From Cupriavidus pampae (lineage in GTDB: Bacteria; Pseudomonadota; Gammaproteobacteria; Burkholderiales; Burkholderiaceae): a DNA stretch of 64,000 bases. The position numbers and the translations under genes were made by a program. The notes under the pieces were generated by a model. It did no database searches. It worked only from the letters and a program-made list of their open reading frames with translations, and was not told the DNA's origin. Position 1 is the stretch's first letter. The number at the start of each line of letters is the position of its first letter. Shown piece after piece: positions 56,320 to 64,000 of this stretch. Location of the stretch: the NCBI RefSeq assembly GCF_914271485.1, contig NZ_CAJZAG010000002.1:496001-560000 (forward strand). The letters are read 5' to 3'.

Positions 56320-57806
56320 GCGAGCCGAGCGCAATCAACAGCACCGCAATGGCGGTCTTTATTTTCTTCTTCGCACTCGTGACGGTGCTCGGCTTTGTGG
56401 CCGCGCGCTGGAAACGCGGCGATCTGACGCAACTGCACGAGTGGGGCCTGGGTGGCCGCCAGTTCGGCACGCTGATCTCGTGGTTCCTGGTCGGTGGTGA
56501 CTTCTATACGGCGTACACCGTCATTGCCGTGCCCGCGCTGGTGTACTCGGTTGGAGCGTATGGCTTCTTCGCGCTGCCGTACACGATCATCGTCTATCCA
56601 TTCGTGTTCGCGGTCATGCCCAAGCTGTGGGAGGTGTGTCATCGCAAGAACCACATCACCGCGGCGGATTACGTGCAGGGCGAGTTCGGCGGCAAGTGGC
56701 TGCCCGCGGCGGTGGCACTGACCGGCATCATCGCCACGCTGCCGTATATCGCGCTGCAGCTGGTGGGTATGCAGGTGGTGATCAAGAGCCTGGGCGTCAC
56801 CGGCGAACTGCCGCTGGTGGTGGCGTTCGCGATCCTGGCCGTGTACACGTACTCGAGCGGCCTGCGCGCGCCGGCGATGATCGCGTTCGTCAAGGACATC
56901 ATGATCTACATCGTCGTGATCGTCGCGGTGTCGATCATCCCGAGCAAGCTTGGCGGCTACGCCTCTCTGTTCGACGCCGCGGACAAGTTCTTCCAGACCA
57001 AGGGCGGCACCACCGGCATCATCCTGCATCCGTCGCAGTTCATGGCCTATGCCACGCTCGCGCTTGGTTCGGCGCTCGCGGCCTTTATGTATCCGCACAC
57101 GATGACCGCGGTGCTGTCCTCGTCGTCGGCGAAGACCGTGCGCAAGAACGCGATCATCCTGCCGGCTTACACGCTGCTGCTGGGCCTGATCGCGGTGCTC
57201 GGCTATATGGCCATTGCCGCCAACGTGCACGTGACCTCGGCGTCTGACGTGGTGCCTACGCTGTTCCTCACGCTGTTCCCGTCGTGGTTCGTTGGCTTTG
57301 CCGCCGCGGCCATCGCGATCAGCGCGCTGGTGCCGGCGGCCATCATGTCGATCGGTGCGGCCAACCTGTTCACGCGTAATCTGTACAAGCCCCTGTTCGC
57401 ACCGAACGTGACGCCCGAGAAGGAAGCGAAGAGCGCCAAGCTCTTCTCGCTGGTGGTGAAGTTCGGCGCGCTGCTGTTCATCATCGTGCTGCCCACGCAG
57501 TACGCGATCGATCTGCAACTGCTCGGTGGCGTCTGGATTCTCCAGATCTTCCCCGCCGTGGTGTTCTCGCTGTACACGCGTCGCCTGACCACTACCGGTC
57601 TGTTCGCGGGCTGGATCGTCGGCATCGTGCTCGGCACCGGTCTGGCCGCGGTGATGGGTCTCAAGCCCGTGTACACGCTGCATATCGGCGGTGGCGCGTA
57701 TCCGACGTACATCGGCCTGATCGCGCTGGCGGCGAACATCGTCGTGTCGTTTGTCGTGTCGGCGCTGACGCAAAGTCAGCGCGTGGTGGCACGCGCCGCG
57801 CATTAA
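56316..57806 (+). CDS. Sodium:solute symporter, monocarboxylate-type
   Basis: A 496-residue transporter of the SSS family with about 13 membrane segments. The region GLGGRQFGTLISWFLVGGDFYTAYT and the conserved MYPHTMTAVLSSSSAKTVRKNA resemble rhizobial MctP and related monocarboxylate permeases (lactate, pyruvate, acetate or alanine). The gene lies behind its small DUF3311 partner. A perfect C-rich/G-rich hairpin follows 18 bp after the stop and may terminate the transcript. Exact substrate is unknown. Confidence 0.88.
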   Translation: MSEPSAINSTAMAVFIFFFALVTVLGFVAARWKRGDLTQLHEWGLGGRQFGTLISWFLVGGDFYTAYTVIAVPALVYSVGAYGFFALPYTIIVYPFVFAVMPKLWEVCHRKNHITAADYVQGEFGGKWLPAAVALTGIIATLPYIALQLVGMQVVIKSLGVTGELPLVVAFAILAVYTYSSGLRAPAMIAFVKDIMIYIVVIVAVSIIPSKLGGYASLFDAADKFFQTKGGTTGIILHPSQFMAYATLALGSALAAFMYPHTMTAVLSSSSAKTVRKNAIILPAYTLLLGLIAVLGYMAIAANVHVTSASDVVPTLFLTLFPSWFVGFAAAAIAISALVPAAIMSIGAANLFTRNLYKPLFAPNVTPEKEAKSAKLFSLVVKFGALLFIIVLPTQYAIDLQLLGGVWILQIFPAVVFSLYTRRLTTTGLFAGWIVGIVLGTGLAAVMGLKPVYTLHIGGGAYPTYIGLIALAANIVVSFVVSALTQSQRVVARAAH

Positions 57807-57824
57807 GGCGGCGTAGCACCGTTG

Positions 57825-57849
57825 CCCCCTCTCCCAAACGGAGAGGGGG
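57825..57849. repeat. Solitary C-rich/G-rich hairpin, probable terminator
   Basis: CCCCCTCTCC and GGAGAGGGGG pair perfectly around CAAAC. It is a single copy of the hairpin core seen in the three large intergenic arrays, again directly downstream of a gene. Confidence 0.75.
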
Positions 57850-57956
57850 GCGCCGCGAAGTGCATTCGCGCGCAATCCCGGCCGGTCTTAAAACACACCG
57901 GCCCGGCCTCCCCTACAGTTCACCTTTTGCTCGCCAATAACAAGAGGGGAACCACC

Positions 57957-58826
57957 ATGCCGCAGCTTCGCATTCATCCGCGCATCAAACCGCTGCTCGC
58001 CGCCGTCGTCATGATGGCCGCGGCGCATGCCGCCAACGCACTCGAACGTTGGCAAACCCTGCCGCCCACACCCGCGCCGGTCAAATGGACCCAGGAACGT
58101 CACAGCGAACTGCGTGGCATCCGCCTCTACAACGCCGAAGTCGGCCGCGGCTCGCCGGTGATCGTGCTGCACGGCGGCCTCGCCAACTCGGATTACCTGG
58201 CCAATCAGGTCCGCACGCTGAGCCGCAACCATCGCGTGATCGTCGTCGACTCCCGCGGCCACGGCCGCAGCACGCGCGACGCCACGCCCTATGGCTACGA
58301 CCTGATGGCCGACGACGTGATCGCGCTGATGGACCAACTGAAGATTCCCCGCGCCGATATCGTCGGCTGGAGCGACGGCGCGATTCAGGCGTTCGATATC
58401 GCCATTCGCCATCCAGAGCGCGTCGGCAAGATCGTCGCCTTCGGCGTCAACACAAAGACCGACGGCCTGATCCCGGACTTCGACAAGAACCCGGTGTTCG
58501 CGGCCTATATCGAACGCGCCGGCAAAGAATACGCGAAGCTTTCGCCCACGCCGAACGACTACGACGCCTTCGTCGCGCAGATTGGAAAGATGTGGGAGAC
58601 GGAGCCGAACTGGACCGATGCGCAACTGAAGACCATCCGATCACAGGTGCTTGTGATGGACGGCGACCACGACGAAGGTATCCAGCGCACGCACACGGAA
58701 TACATCGCAAAAACGATTCCCCACGCGCGCATGCTGATCCTGCCGAACGCCAGCCATTTTGCGTTCATTCAGGATCCGAAGAGCTTCGACGCGGCGATCG
58801 TGAAGTTCCTCGACGGCACGCGCTAG
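57957..58826 (+). CDS. Secreted alpha/beta hydrolase
   Basis: A 289-residue hydrolase with an N-terminal signal peptide ending near residue 28 (AAHAANALERW). The oxyanion strand is VIVLHGGLANSDYL, followed by VDSRGHGRS, and the nucleophile elbow is VGWSDGAIQ. The acid lies in MDGDHDEG and the catalytic His in LPNASHFAFIQ. It is probably a periplasmic esterase or peptidase of unknown substrate. AGGGGA lies 6 bp before the ATG. It follows the symporter by 150 bp and may be transcribed separately. Confidence 0.85.
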   Translation: MPQLRIHPRIKPLLAAVVMMAAAHAANALERWQTLPPTPAPVKWTQERHSELRGIRLYNAEVGRGSPVIVLHGGLANSDYLANQVRTLSRNHRVIVVDSRGHGRSTRDATPYGYDLMADDVIALMDQLKIPRADIVGWSDGAIQAFDIAIRHPERVGKIVAFGVNTKTDGLIPDFDKNPVFAAYIERAGKEYAKLSPTPNDYDAFVAQIGKMWETEPNWTDAQLKTIRSQVLVMDGDHDEGIQRTHTEYIAKTIPHARMLILPNASHFAFIQDPKSFDAAIVKFLDGTR

Positions 58827-58836
58827 AGGCTAGCAG

Positions 58837-59166
58837 CTACTTCTTGAGCGGCGGCTCGCCTGTGCTGGGATCCGGCGTGGCAGCCACCGGCGGTGTGTAG
58901 GCACCCGGATTGGCGCAGGCGGCAGCCTGCGCTGGCGGGCGTACGTCCTTGCCGCGTGCCTTCATGTCGCTGAAGTAATGCGCGGCAACCTTGTCCTGCG
59001 CATTGCAGAGCTGATACGCCGCCACCTTGTCAGCCCACGCGGCGCGTGCCTTGGTGTCTTCCGCCTTGGCCTTCTGCGCGTCGGTTGGCGGGGGCAGCTT
59101 GGCAAGTACCGTCTGGGCGCTGCCGCACGCCGCGGCCAGGACGATGAGCATCGCGATGCATTTCAT
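58837..59166 (-). CDS. Small secreted protein at the end of the second formate dehydrogenase operon
   Basis: A 109-residue protein with a Sec signal peptide (LIVLAAACGSAQTVLAKLPP, cleavage near residue 22). The mature part is Lys/Ala-rich, with YQLCNAQDKVAAHYFSDMKARGKDV, two cysteines and a Pro-rich tail. It lies 69 bp downstream of the cytochrome b gene on the same strand, so it may belong to the operon. I do not recognise the family. Confidence 0.65.
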   Translation of the reverse strand: MKCIAMLIVLAAACGSAQTVLAKLPPPTDAQKAKAEDTKARAAWADKVAAYQLCNAQDKVAAHYFSDMKARGKDVRPPAQAAACANPGAYTPPVAATPDPSTGEPPLKK

Positions 59167-59235
59167 GGTCGGGCTCCATCATGGAGACGTGATCGGGGGG
59201 ACGCGATTGGGGGGGAAGTCGGCGATCCGAGCATC

Positions 59236-60423
59236 TCAAGCCTCACCGGGTCGGGGCCGACGCGAAGGCTCCGCACCCGGCGGGGTCGATCGCTGAGCCG
59301 GAATCTTGCCGGCCTTGATATCGTCGTACCACAATTCGTGATGCTCCTTGGCCCACGCCTCGTCCACCCAGCCGTGGCGCATGGCGCGATACGCGCCCTC
59401 CATGCCGATGGTGCCCATATAGATATGGCCGAGCGACATGGCCATCATCAACACGGCGGCAATACCGTGCACGACGTTTGCAATCTGCATGGTGGCGCGG
59501 TAGTAATCGAGCCCCGGCACGATCATGTCCAGCACCCACCCCGATGCGGACAGGATGAGTCCAAAGAACACCAGACCGCCCCAGAACCACAGCTTTTCGC
59601 CGGCATTGAAGCGGCGGCTCGGCACATGCTCGCCGCTCACCATGCCGCCCATGCTCTTGAGCCAGCGGATGTCCTCGCGCCCGGGGAAGTTGTCGCGCAC
59701 AAAGAACACGAATCCAACAATGATCGCAAACGTGAAGATCGGGCCGACGAGGTTGTGAACGTTCTTCAGCAGATACGTCAGCCAGCCGAACAACGTATGC
59801 CCCATGATCGGCAGCAGGAAATGCTTGCCGAACAGCATGATGATGCCCGAGACCGCGAGCAGCACAAACGAGATCGCCATGGTCCAGTGGACGATGCGTT
59901 CGATCGGCGTAAAGCGCTCGATCAGCCGTCCCGTGCGCGGCTCCCGCAGCGGGATGGTGCCCCGCCATGCGAAGAACGCGAGAATGGCCAGCGGCACGAC
60001 CACCAGCAGCCAGCCACCCCATACGGTAATCACGCCATTGCGAAACAGGCGCCATTGCTGACCCGTGCGCTGGATCAGCACGCCGGCTTCCTTGGCCGGC
60101 AGGCTGCTGTAGTGGGCCTGGTCGGAGTTGACCTCACGCCAGACCGGCGCGTTGTTGCCGGGCTGGGTCACCGAACGTTGTTGCTGGCTGCGCGCTTCGT
60201 CGGCAATATCGCGGCGCGGCACATTGAAGATATTCTCCGATGCCACGCCGGCGAACGGCTGCACGGGATGGGTGGCCGGATTGTTCGCATCCGCCGCTGG
60301 GGCGGCCTGCGGCGCGGAGGCCGGCGCCTGCGCGGCAACGCCACCGCTGGCCAGTGCCAACACAGCCAGCGCGGCGGCGGCAAACCATGCTCGCCAGCCA
60401 TACGTATTCTGCGTGGGGCTCAT
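59236..60423 (-). CDS. Formate dehydrogenase cytochrome b gamma subunit, long form
   Basis: A 395-residue membrane cytochrome. It has a signal peptide (about 1-31) and an extra N-terminal periplasmic region with VPRRDIADEARSQQQR, missing from FdoI. A first membrane segment at about 130-155 precedes the usual four-helix cytochrome b. Haem histidines are visible in IERIVHWTMA, IMGHTLFGW, NVHNLVGP, NVVHGIAAVL and LGHIYMGTIG. A GGAGG site lies 7 bp upstream. It is the quinone-reducing partner of the catalytic and iron-sulfur subunits encoded upstream on this strand. Confidence 0.9.
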   Translation of the reverse strand: MSPTQNTYGWRAWFAAAALAVLALASGGVAAQAPASAPQAAPAADANNPATHPVQPFAGVASENIFNVPRRDIADEARSQQQRSVTQPGNNAPVWREVNSDQAHYSSLPAKEAGVLIQRTGQQWRLFRNGVITVWGGWLLVVVPLAILAFFAWRGTIPLREPRTGRLIERFTPIERIVHWTMAISFVLLAVSGIIMLFGKHFLLPIMGHTLFGWLTYLLKNVHNLVGPIFTFAIIVGFVFFVRDNFPGREDIRWLKSMGGMVSGEHVPSRRFNAGEKLWFWGGLVFFGLILSASGWVLDMIVPGLDYYRATMQIANVVHGIAAVLMMAMSLGHIYMGTIGMEGAYRAMRHGWVDEAWAKEHHELWYDDIKAGKIPAQRSTPPGAEPSRRPRPGEA

Positions 60424-60463
60424 ATACGTTCCTCCGAATCGCTCCGACCGGTTTGCCACGACC

Positions 60464-60700
60464 TCATGGCGAGCGGACGTATTCGTTCTGGTACTGGTTG
60501 CGCTCGCGGATCTGATTCTGCCAACTGGTCTTGTCACCCGGCGTCCACCCCTTGGCAACGAACGGATCGCCGGGCGCACCCTCGTAGGCGGGCGTATCCG
60601 CCTTCGCGTGCGAGCCACCGATGGTCTGCGGCTTCTCCCCACAGGCGACCAGCAGCGCGCCCGCCACAACCAGCGTGGCCACCGTCGAAATGCGCGTCAT
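60464..60700 (-). CDS. Small lipoprotein of the formate dehydrogenase operon
   Basis: A 78-residue predicted lipoprotein with lipobox LLVAC (Cys at about residue 20). The short mature part holds PFVAKGWTPGDKTSWQNQIRE. The start overlaps the beta-subunit stop by 4 bp, so it is co-translated with a core subunit. That placement suggests a structural or assembly role at the membrane, though no function is known to me. Confidence 0.75.
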   Translation of the reverse strand: MTRISTVATLVVAGALLVACGEKPQTIGGSHAKADTPAYEGAPGDPFVAKGWTPGDKTSWQNQIRERNQYQNEYVRSP

Positions 60701-61362
60701 GATGGTTTTCCTCCATTGGCTGGCTTGGGACCCGCAGGCGCGGCCGGAGCGACCGGCGCCGCCGCCTGGCCACCGTTCTTGCCATAGGCGGTCCCCCAGC
60801 CAAACACATCCGCGCCCGCACCGCGTTTGATCACGCGGTTGCGCAGGATGTCGGCAATCACATCCCCATCGCCGCCCAACAGCGCCTTGGTGGAGCACAT
60901 CTCCGCGCACAACGGCAGCTTGCCTTCAGCCAGGCGGTTGCGCCCATACTTCTCGAACTCCGCCTCGGAGCCGTTCTTCTCCGGCCCGCCCGCGCAGAAG
61001 GTGCACTTGTCCATCTTGCCGCGTGCGCCGAAGGTACCCGTGGATGGGAACTGCGGCGCGCCGAATGGGCAGGCATACGAGCAGTAGCCACAGCCGATGC
61101 AGACGTCCTTGTCGTGCAGGACTACCCCGTCGTCGGTGCGATAGAAGCAGTCGACCGGGCAGACCGCCATGCAAGGCGCGTCCGAGCAGTGCATGCAGGC
61201 CACGGAGATCGATTTCTCCGCGCCTTCGATGCCATCGTTGACGGTGACGACACGGCGCCGGTTCACGCCCCACGGCACCTCGTGCTCGTTCTTGCAGGCA
61301 GTGACGCAGCTATTGCACTCGATGCAGCGCTCGGCGTCACAGATGAATTTCATGCGGGCCAT
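60697..61362 (-). CDS. Formate dehydrogenase iron-sulfur beta subunit (second enzyme)
   Basis: A 221-residue four-cluster ferredoxin-type subunit. The cysteine motifs are CIECNSCVTAC, CMHCSDAPCMAVC, CIGCGYCSYAC and the split CTFC...CAEMC. Unlike the beta subunit of the Sec enzyme it has no C-terminal membrane anchor but an Ala/Pro/Gly-rich tail. It links the Cys-type catalytic subunit to the cytochrome b. It starts 30 bp after the catalytic gene. Confidence 0.92.
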   Translation of the reverse strand: MARMKFICDAERCIECNSCVTACKNEHEVPWGVNRRRVVTVNDGIEGAEKSISVACMHCSDAPCMAVCPVDCFYRTDDGVVLHDKDVCIGCGYCSYACPFGAPQFPSTGTFGARGKMDKCTFCAGGPEKNGSEAEFEKYGRNRLAEGKLPLCAEMCSTKALLGGDGDVIADILRNRVIKRGAGADVFGWGTAYGKNGGQAAAPVAPAAPAGPKPANGGKPS

Positions 61363-61392
61363 GATGTCGTCCTGGTGTTAGATGTCGAGCGT

Positions 61393-64000
61393 TCAGGCAA
61401 AGCGTTCGATCTGGCAGATCGTGGTCTTGGTTTCCTGCATCATCGTCACCGAGTCGTAGCCGTAGGTAGTCGCAGTGTTGACCGCCTCGCCGCGCACGAT
61501 GGGCATCGCGCCCGCCGGGTAATAGTCCTTCAGATCCTTGCCTTCCCACCATCCCGAGAAGTGGAACGGGATGAAAGCGGTGTCCGGGCCCACGCGCTCG
61601 GTCACCAGCGCGCGCACCTTGATGCGGGCACCGGTCGGTGTCTTCACCCAGCAGAAGTCACCATTGCGGATACCGCGATCGGATGCCGCGCGCGGATTGA
61701 TCTCCACGAAGTTCTCCTGCTGCAGTTCGGCCAGCCAGGGGTTGGAGCGGGTTTCCTCGCCACCGCCCTCGTACTCCACCAGTCGGCCGGATGTCAGGAT
61801 GATTGGGAACCTCTCGTAAACCTTGTTCTCGATATTGCGCTGCTGAACGGTCTTGTACAGCGTAGGCAGGCGCCAGAACGCCATCTTGTCGTCATGGGTC
61901 GGGTATTTGGCCACCATGTCGGGACGCGTGGAATACAGCGGCTCGCGATGCAGCGGAATCGGGTCCGGGAAGTTCCATACCACCGCGCGCGCCTTGGCGT
62001 TGCCGAACGGATGGCAGCCATGGTTTTTCATCACCACGCGCTGGATGCCGCCGGACAGGTCGGTCTTCCAGTTCTTGCCTTCGGCCGCCGTCTTCTCCTC
62101 GGCGGTCAGTTCATCCCACCAGTTCAGCTTCTTGAGCAGCACGTGGTCGAACTCGGGATAGCCCATCGTAATTTCCGCACCGAGCGAGCAGGAACCGTCT
62201 TCGGCCAATAGATTGACGCCATCGCGCTCCACGCCGAAATTGGCACGGAAGTTACCGCCTCCGTCCATCACATGCTTGCCGGTGTCATACAGGTTCGGCG
62301 AACCCGGGTGCTTCAGTTCCGGGTTGCCATAACATGGCCATGGCAGGCCGAAGTAGTCGCCGGTCAGGTCATAGCCGGTGGCGGCATCCTTGCCGCCCTC
62401 GCAGCGCAATGTCTTGGCGTTGAACTTCTCCATATTGCGCATGTGGGCCTTGAGCCGTTCCGGCGACTGCCCGGTGTAGCCGATGGTCCAGTGGCTGCGG
62501 TTGATCTCGCGCAGAATGGACTCGGGCTCCGGCTCCATCCACGTGCGGCCCGCGCGCTTGACCTCGATCATCTTGTAGTTTTTCGACAGCTCCTTGCCGA
62601 AGCCCAGCCTGTCGGCAAACGCCTGCATGAGCGTATGGTCGGGCATCGATTCAAAGAGCGGCTCGATGACCTTCTCGCGCCATTGCAGCGAGCGGTTGGA
62701 GGCCGTGCACGACCCTGACGTCTCGAACTGCGTGCAGGCGGGCAGCAGATAGACCGCGCGGTTGGGGTTGACCTTCTCGCCCTCGGCCGGTGGCATGTTG
62801 GCCATCGCCGCGGTTGCCGACGGATAGGGGTCGACCACCACCAGCAAGTCCAGCTTGTCCAGCGCCGTTTTCATCTCCAGCCCGCGTGTCTGGGAGTTCG
62901 GCGCATGGCCCCAGAAGAACACGCCGCGCACGTTGTTGTCCTGATCGATCAGGTCGTTCTTCTCGGTGACGGTATCAATCCAGCGGGACACGGTGGCGCC
63001 CGACTTCTCCATCATCGCCTGCGAGGCGAACTGTTTCTTGATCCATTCATAATCCACGCCCCAGACGGCCGCGTAGTGCTTCCATGCACCCGTGGCCAGC
63101 CCGTAGTAGCCCGGCAGCGAATCGGGATTTGGCCCCACGTCGGTGGCGCCCTGCACATTGTCGTGCCCGCGGAAGATATTGGCGCCACCACCGGACACCC
63201 CGATATTGCCCAGCGCCAGCTGGACGATGCACGAGGCGCGCACGATGGCATTGCCGATGGTGTGCTGGGTCTGGCCCATGCACCAGACCAGCGTGCTGGG
63301 CCGGTTTTCCGCCATGACCTGGGCGACCATCTTTACCTGTGCCTCCGGCACACCGCACACCTCCTCCACCTTGTCCGGCGTCCAGTTGGCGAGCACGTTC
63401 TCCTTGACCTTGTCCATGCCATACACGCGATCGTGCAGGTACTTGGGATCTTCCCAGCCGTTCTGGAAGATGTGGTACAGCACGCCGAACAGGAAGGCGA
63501 TATCGGTGCCCGAGCGGATGCGCACATAGTGCTCGGCCTTGGCGGCGGTGCGCGTATAGCGCGGGTCCACCACAATGATCTTGCAGCCGTTCTCCTTGGC
63601 ATGCAGCAGATGCAGCATCGACACCGGGTGGGCCTCGGCCGCGTTGGAGCCGATATACAGCGCCGCTTTCGCGTGCTGCATATCGTTGTACGAGTTGGTC
63701 ATCGCCCCGTACCCCCAGGTGTTCGCCACGCCTGCCACCGTAGTGGAGTGGCAGATGCGCGCCTGATGGTCGGTATTGTTGGTGCCGAAGAACGACACCC
63801 ATTTGCGAAGCAGGTATGCCTGCTCGTTGCTGTGCTTGGAGGAGCCGACGAAGAACATCGAATCGGGTCCGCTCTGCTGGCGAATCTCCTTCATCTTTGC
63901 GGTGACCTCGTCGAGCGCCTGATCCCACGTGATGCGCTGGTACTTGCCATTGACGAGTTTCATCGGGTACTTCAGACGGTATTCGCCGTGGCCATGCTCA
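61393..64000 (-). CDS. Cys-type formate dehydrogenase catalytic subunit (5' end outside window)
   Basis: The C-terminal 868 codons of a molybdopterin formate dehydrogenase alpha subunit. The frame stays open to the window edge, so the N-terminal [4Fe-4S] domain and any Tat signal are missing. The active site is DHQARICHSTTVAG, with a Cys codon TGC at 63751-63753 where the other enzyme in this window has Sec. The conserved His follows directly, and the cofactor region GYGAMTNSYND is intact. The C-terminal dinucleotide-binding domain is complete (PIILTSGRLVEYEGGGEETRSN). It heads an operon with beta, lipoprotein and gamma genes. Confidence 0.95.
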   Translation of the reverse strand, partial: EHGHGEYRLKYPMKLVNGKYQRITWDQALDEVTAKMKEIRQQSGPDSMFFVGSSKHSNEQAYLLRKWVSFFGTNNTDHQARICHSTTVAGVANTWGYGAMTNSYNDMQHAKAALYIGSNAAEAHPVSMLHLLHAKENGCKIIVVDPRYTRTAAKAEHYVRIRSGTDIAFLFGVLYHIFQNGWEDPKYLHDRVYGMDKVKENVLANWTPDKVEEVCGVPEAQVKMVAQVMAENRPSTLVWCMGQTQHTIGNAIVRASCIVQLALGNIGVSGGGANIFRGHDNVQGATDVGPNPDSLPGYYGLATGAWKHYAAVWGVDYEWIKKQFASQAMMEKSGATVSRWIDTVTEKNDLIDQDNNVRGVFFWGHAPNSQTRGLEMKTALDKLDLLVVVDPYPSATAAMANMPPAEGEKVNPNRAVYLLPACTQFETSGSCTASNRSLQWREKVIEPLFESMPDHTLMQAFADRLGFGKELSKNYKMIEVKRAGRTWMEPEPESILREINRSHWTIGYTGQSPERLKAHMRNMEKFNAKTLRCEGGKDAATGYDLTGDYFGLPWPCYGNPELKHPGSPNLYDTGKHVMDGGGNFRANFGVERDGVNLLAEDGSCSLGAEITMGYPEFDHVLLKKLNWWDELTAEEKTAAEGKNWKTDLSGGIQRVVMKNHGCHPFGNAKARAVVWNFPDPIPLHREPLYSTRPDMVAKYPTHDDKMAFWRLPTLYKTVQQRNIENKVYERFPIILTSGRLVEYEGGGEETRSNPWLAELQQENFVEINPRAASDRGIRNGDFCWVKTPTGARIKVRALVTERVGPDTAFIPFHFSGWWEGKDLKDYYPAGAMPIVRGEAVNTATTYGYDSVTMMQETKTTICQIERFA

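Noticed and set aside
56247-57875. 542-codon minus-strand open frame
   Set aside because: It is antisense to the sodium:solute symporter and is a charged, low-complexity translation.

Overview
The window comes from a GC-rich beta-proteobacterial chromosome, most likely Cupriavidus or a close Burkholderiaceae relative. This is inferred from the high G+C content with third-codon GC bias, a Bug/TctC orphan solute-binding protein, ACC deaminase with an Lrp-type AcdR, and a clustered selenocysteine system. No insertion sequence, phage gene or CRISPR array was seen. The window cuts a gene at each end: an ABC exporter on the left and a formate dehydrogenase on the right.

Layout. 1-4018: truncated ABC exporter, then a tightly overlapping trio (acyl-CoA dehydrogenase-like, NodS-like methyltransferase, family 2 glycosyltransferase) of unknown product. 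4015-7444: LacI regulator divergent from a talarate/galactarate dehydratase and a TctC-type binding protein, with two matching operators 146 bp apart. 7761-10707: acdS, acdR and a D-amino-acid-dehydrogenase-like flavoprotein. 11104-27399: a 3706-residue BapA-like repeat adhesin followed by its type I secretion system (TolC-like, ABC, HlyD-like). 27406-31229: PaoABC-type molybdenum aldehyde oxidoreductase. 31412-33647: YdfG-like reductase and a tautomerase, divergent from a LysR regulator. 34091-36395: proline iminopeptidase, a small secreted protein and cytochrome P460. 36599-41827: heme oxygenase plus PAS histidine kinase, convergent with a bacteriophytochrome and a response regulator. 41985-44161: GDSL lipoprotein esterase, group III truncated hemoglobin and NsrR-like regulator.

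44409-55939 is a compact selenocysteine island. It holds a Sec-containing formate dehydrogenase (in-frame TGA at codon 197 followed by a SECIS-like hairpin), its beta and gamma subunits, fdhE, selA, selB, tRNA-Sec (selC), a Tat-exported transglutaminase-like protein and selD. selB ends inside selC. All four Sec biosynthesis and decoding functions sit beside the Sec enzyme they serve. 56119-58826 carries a DUF3311/sodium-solute symporter pair and a secreted alpha/beta hydrolase. 58837-64000 (minus strand) is a second formate dehydrogenase operon whose catalytic subunit has Cys where the first has Sec.

Four intergenic gaps hold one repeat family built on C-rich/G-rich hairpins (core CCCCTCTCCCT...AGGGAGAGGGG). 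Each lies directly downstream of a gene, and three are expanded into arrays.
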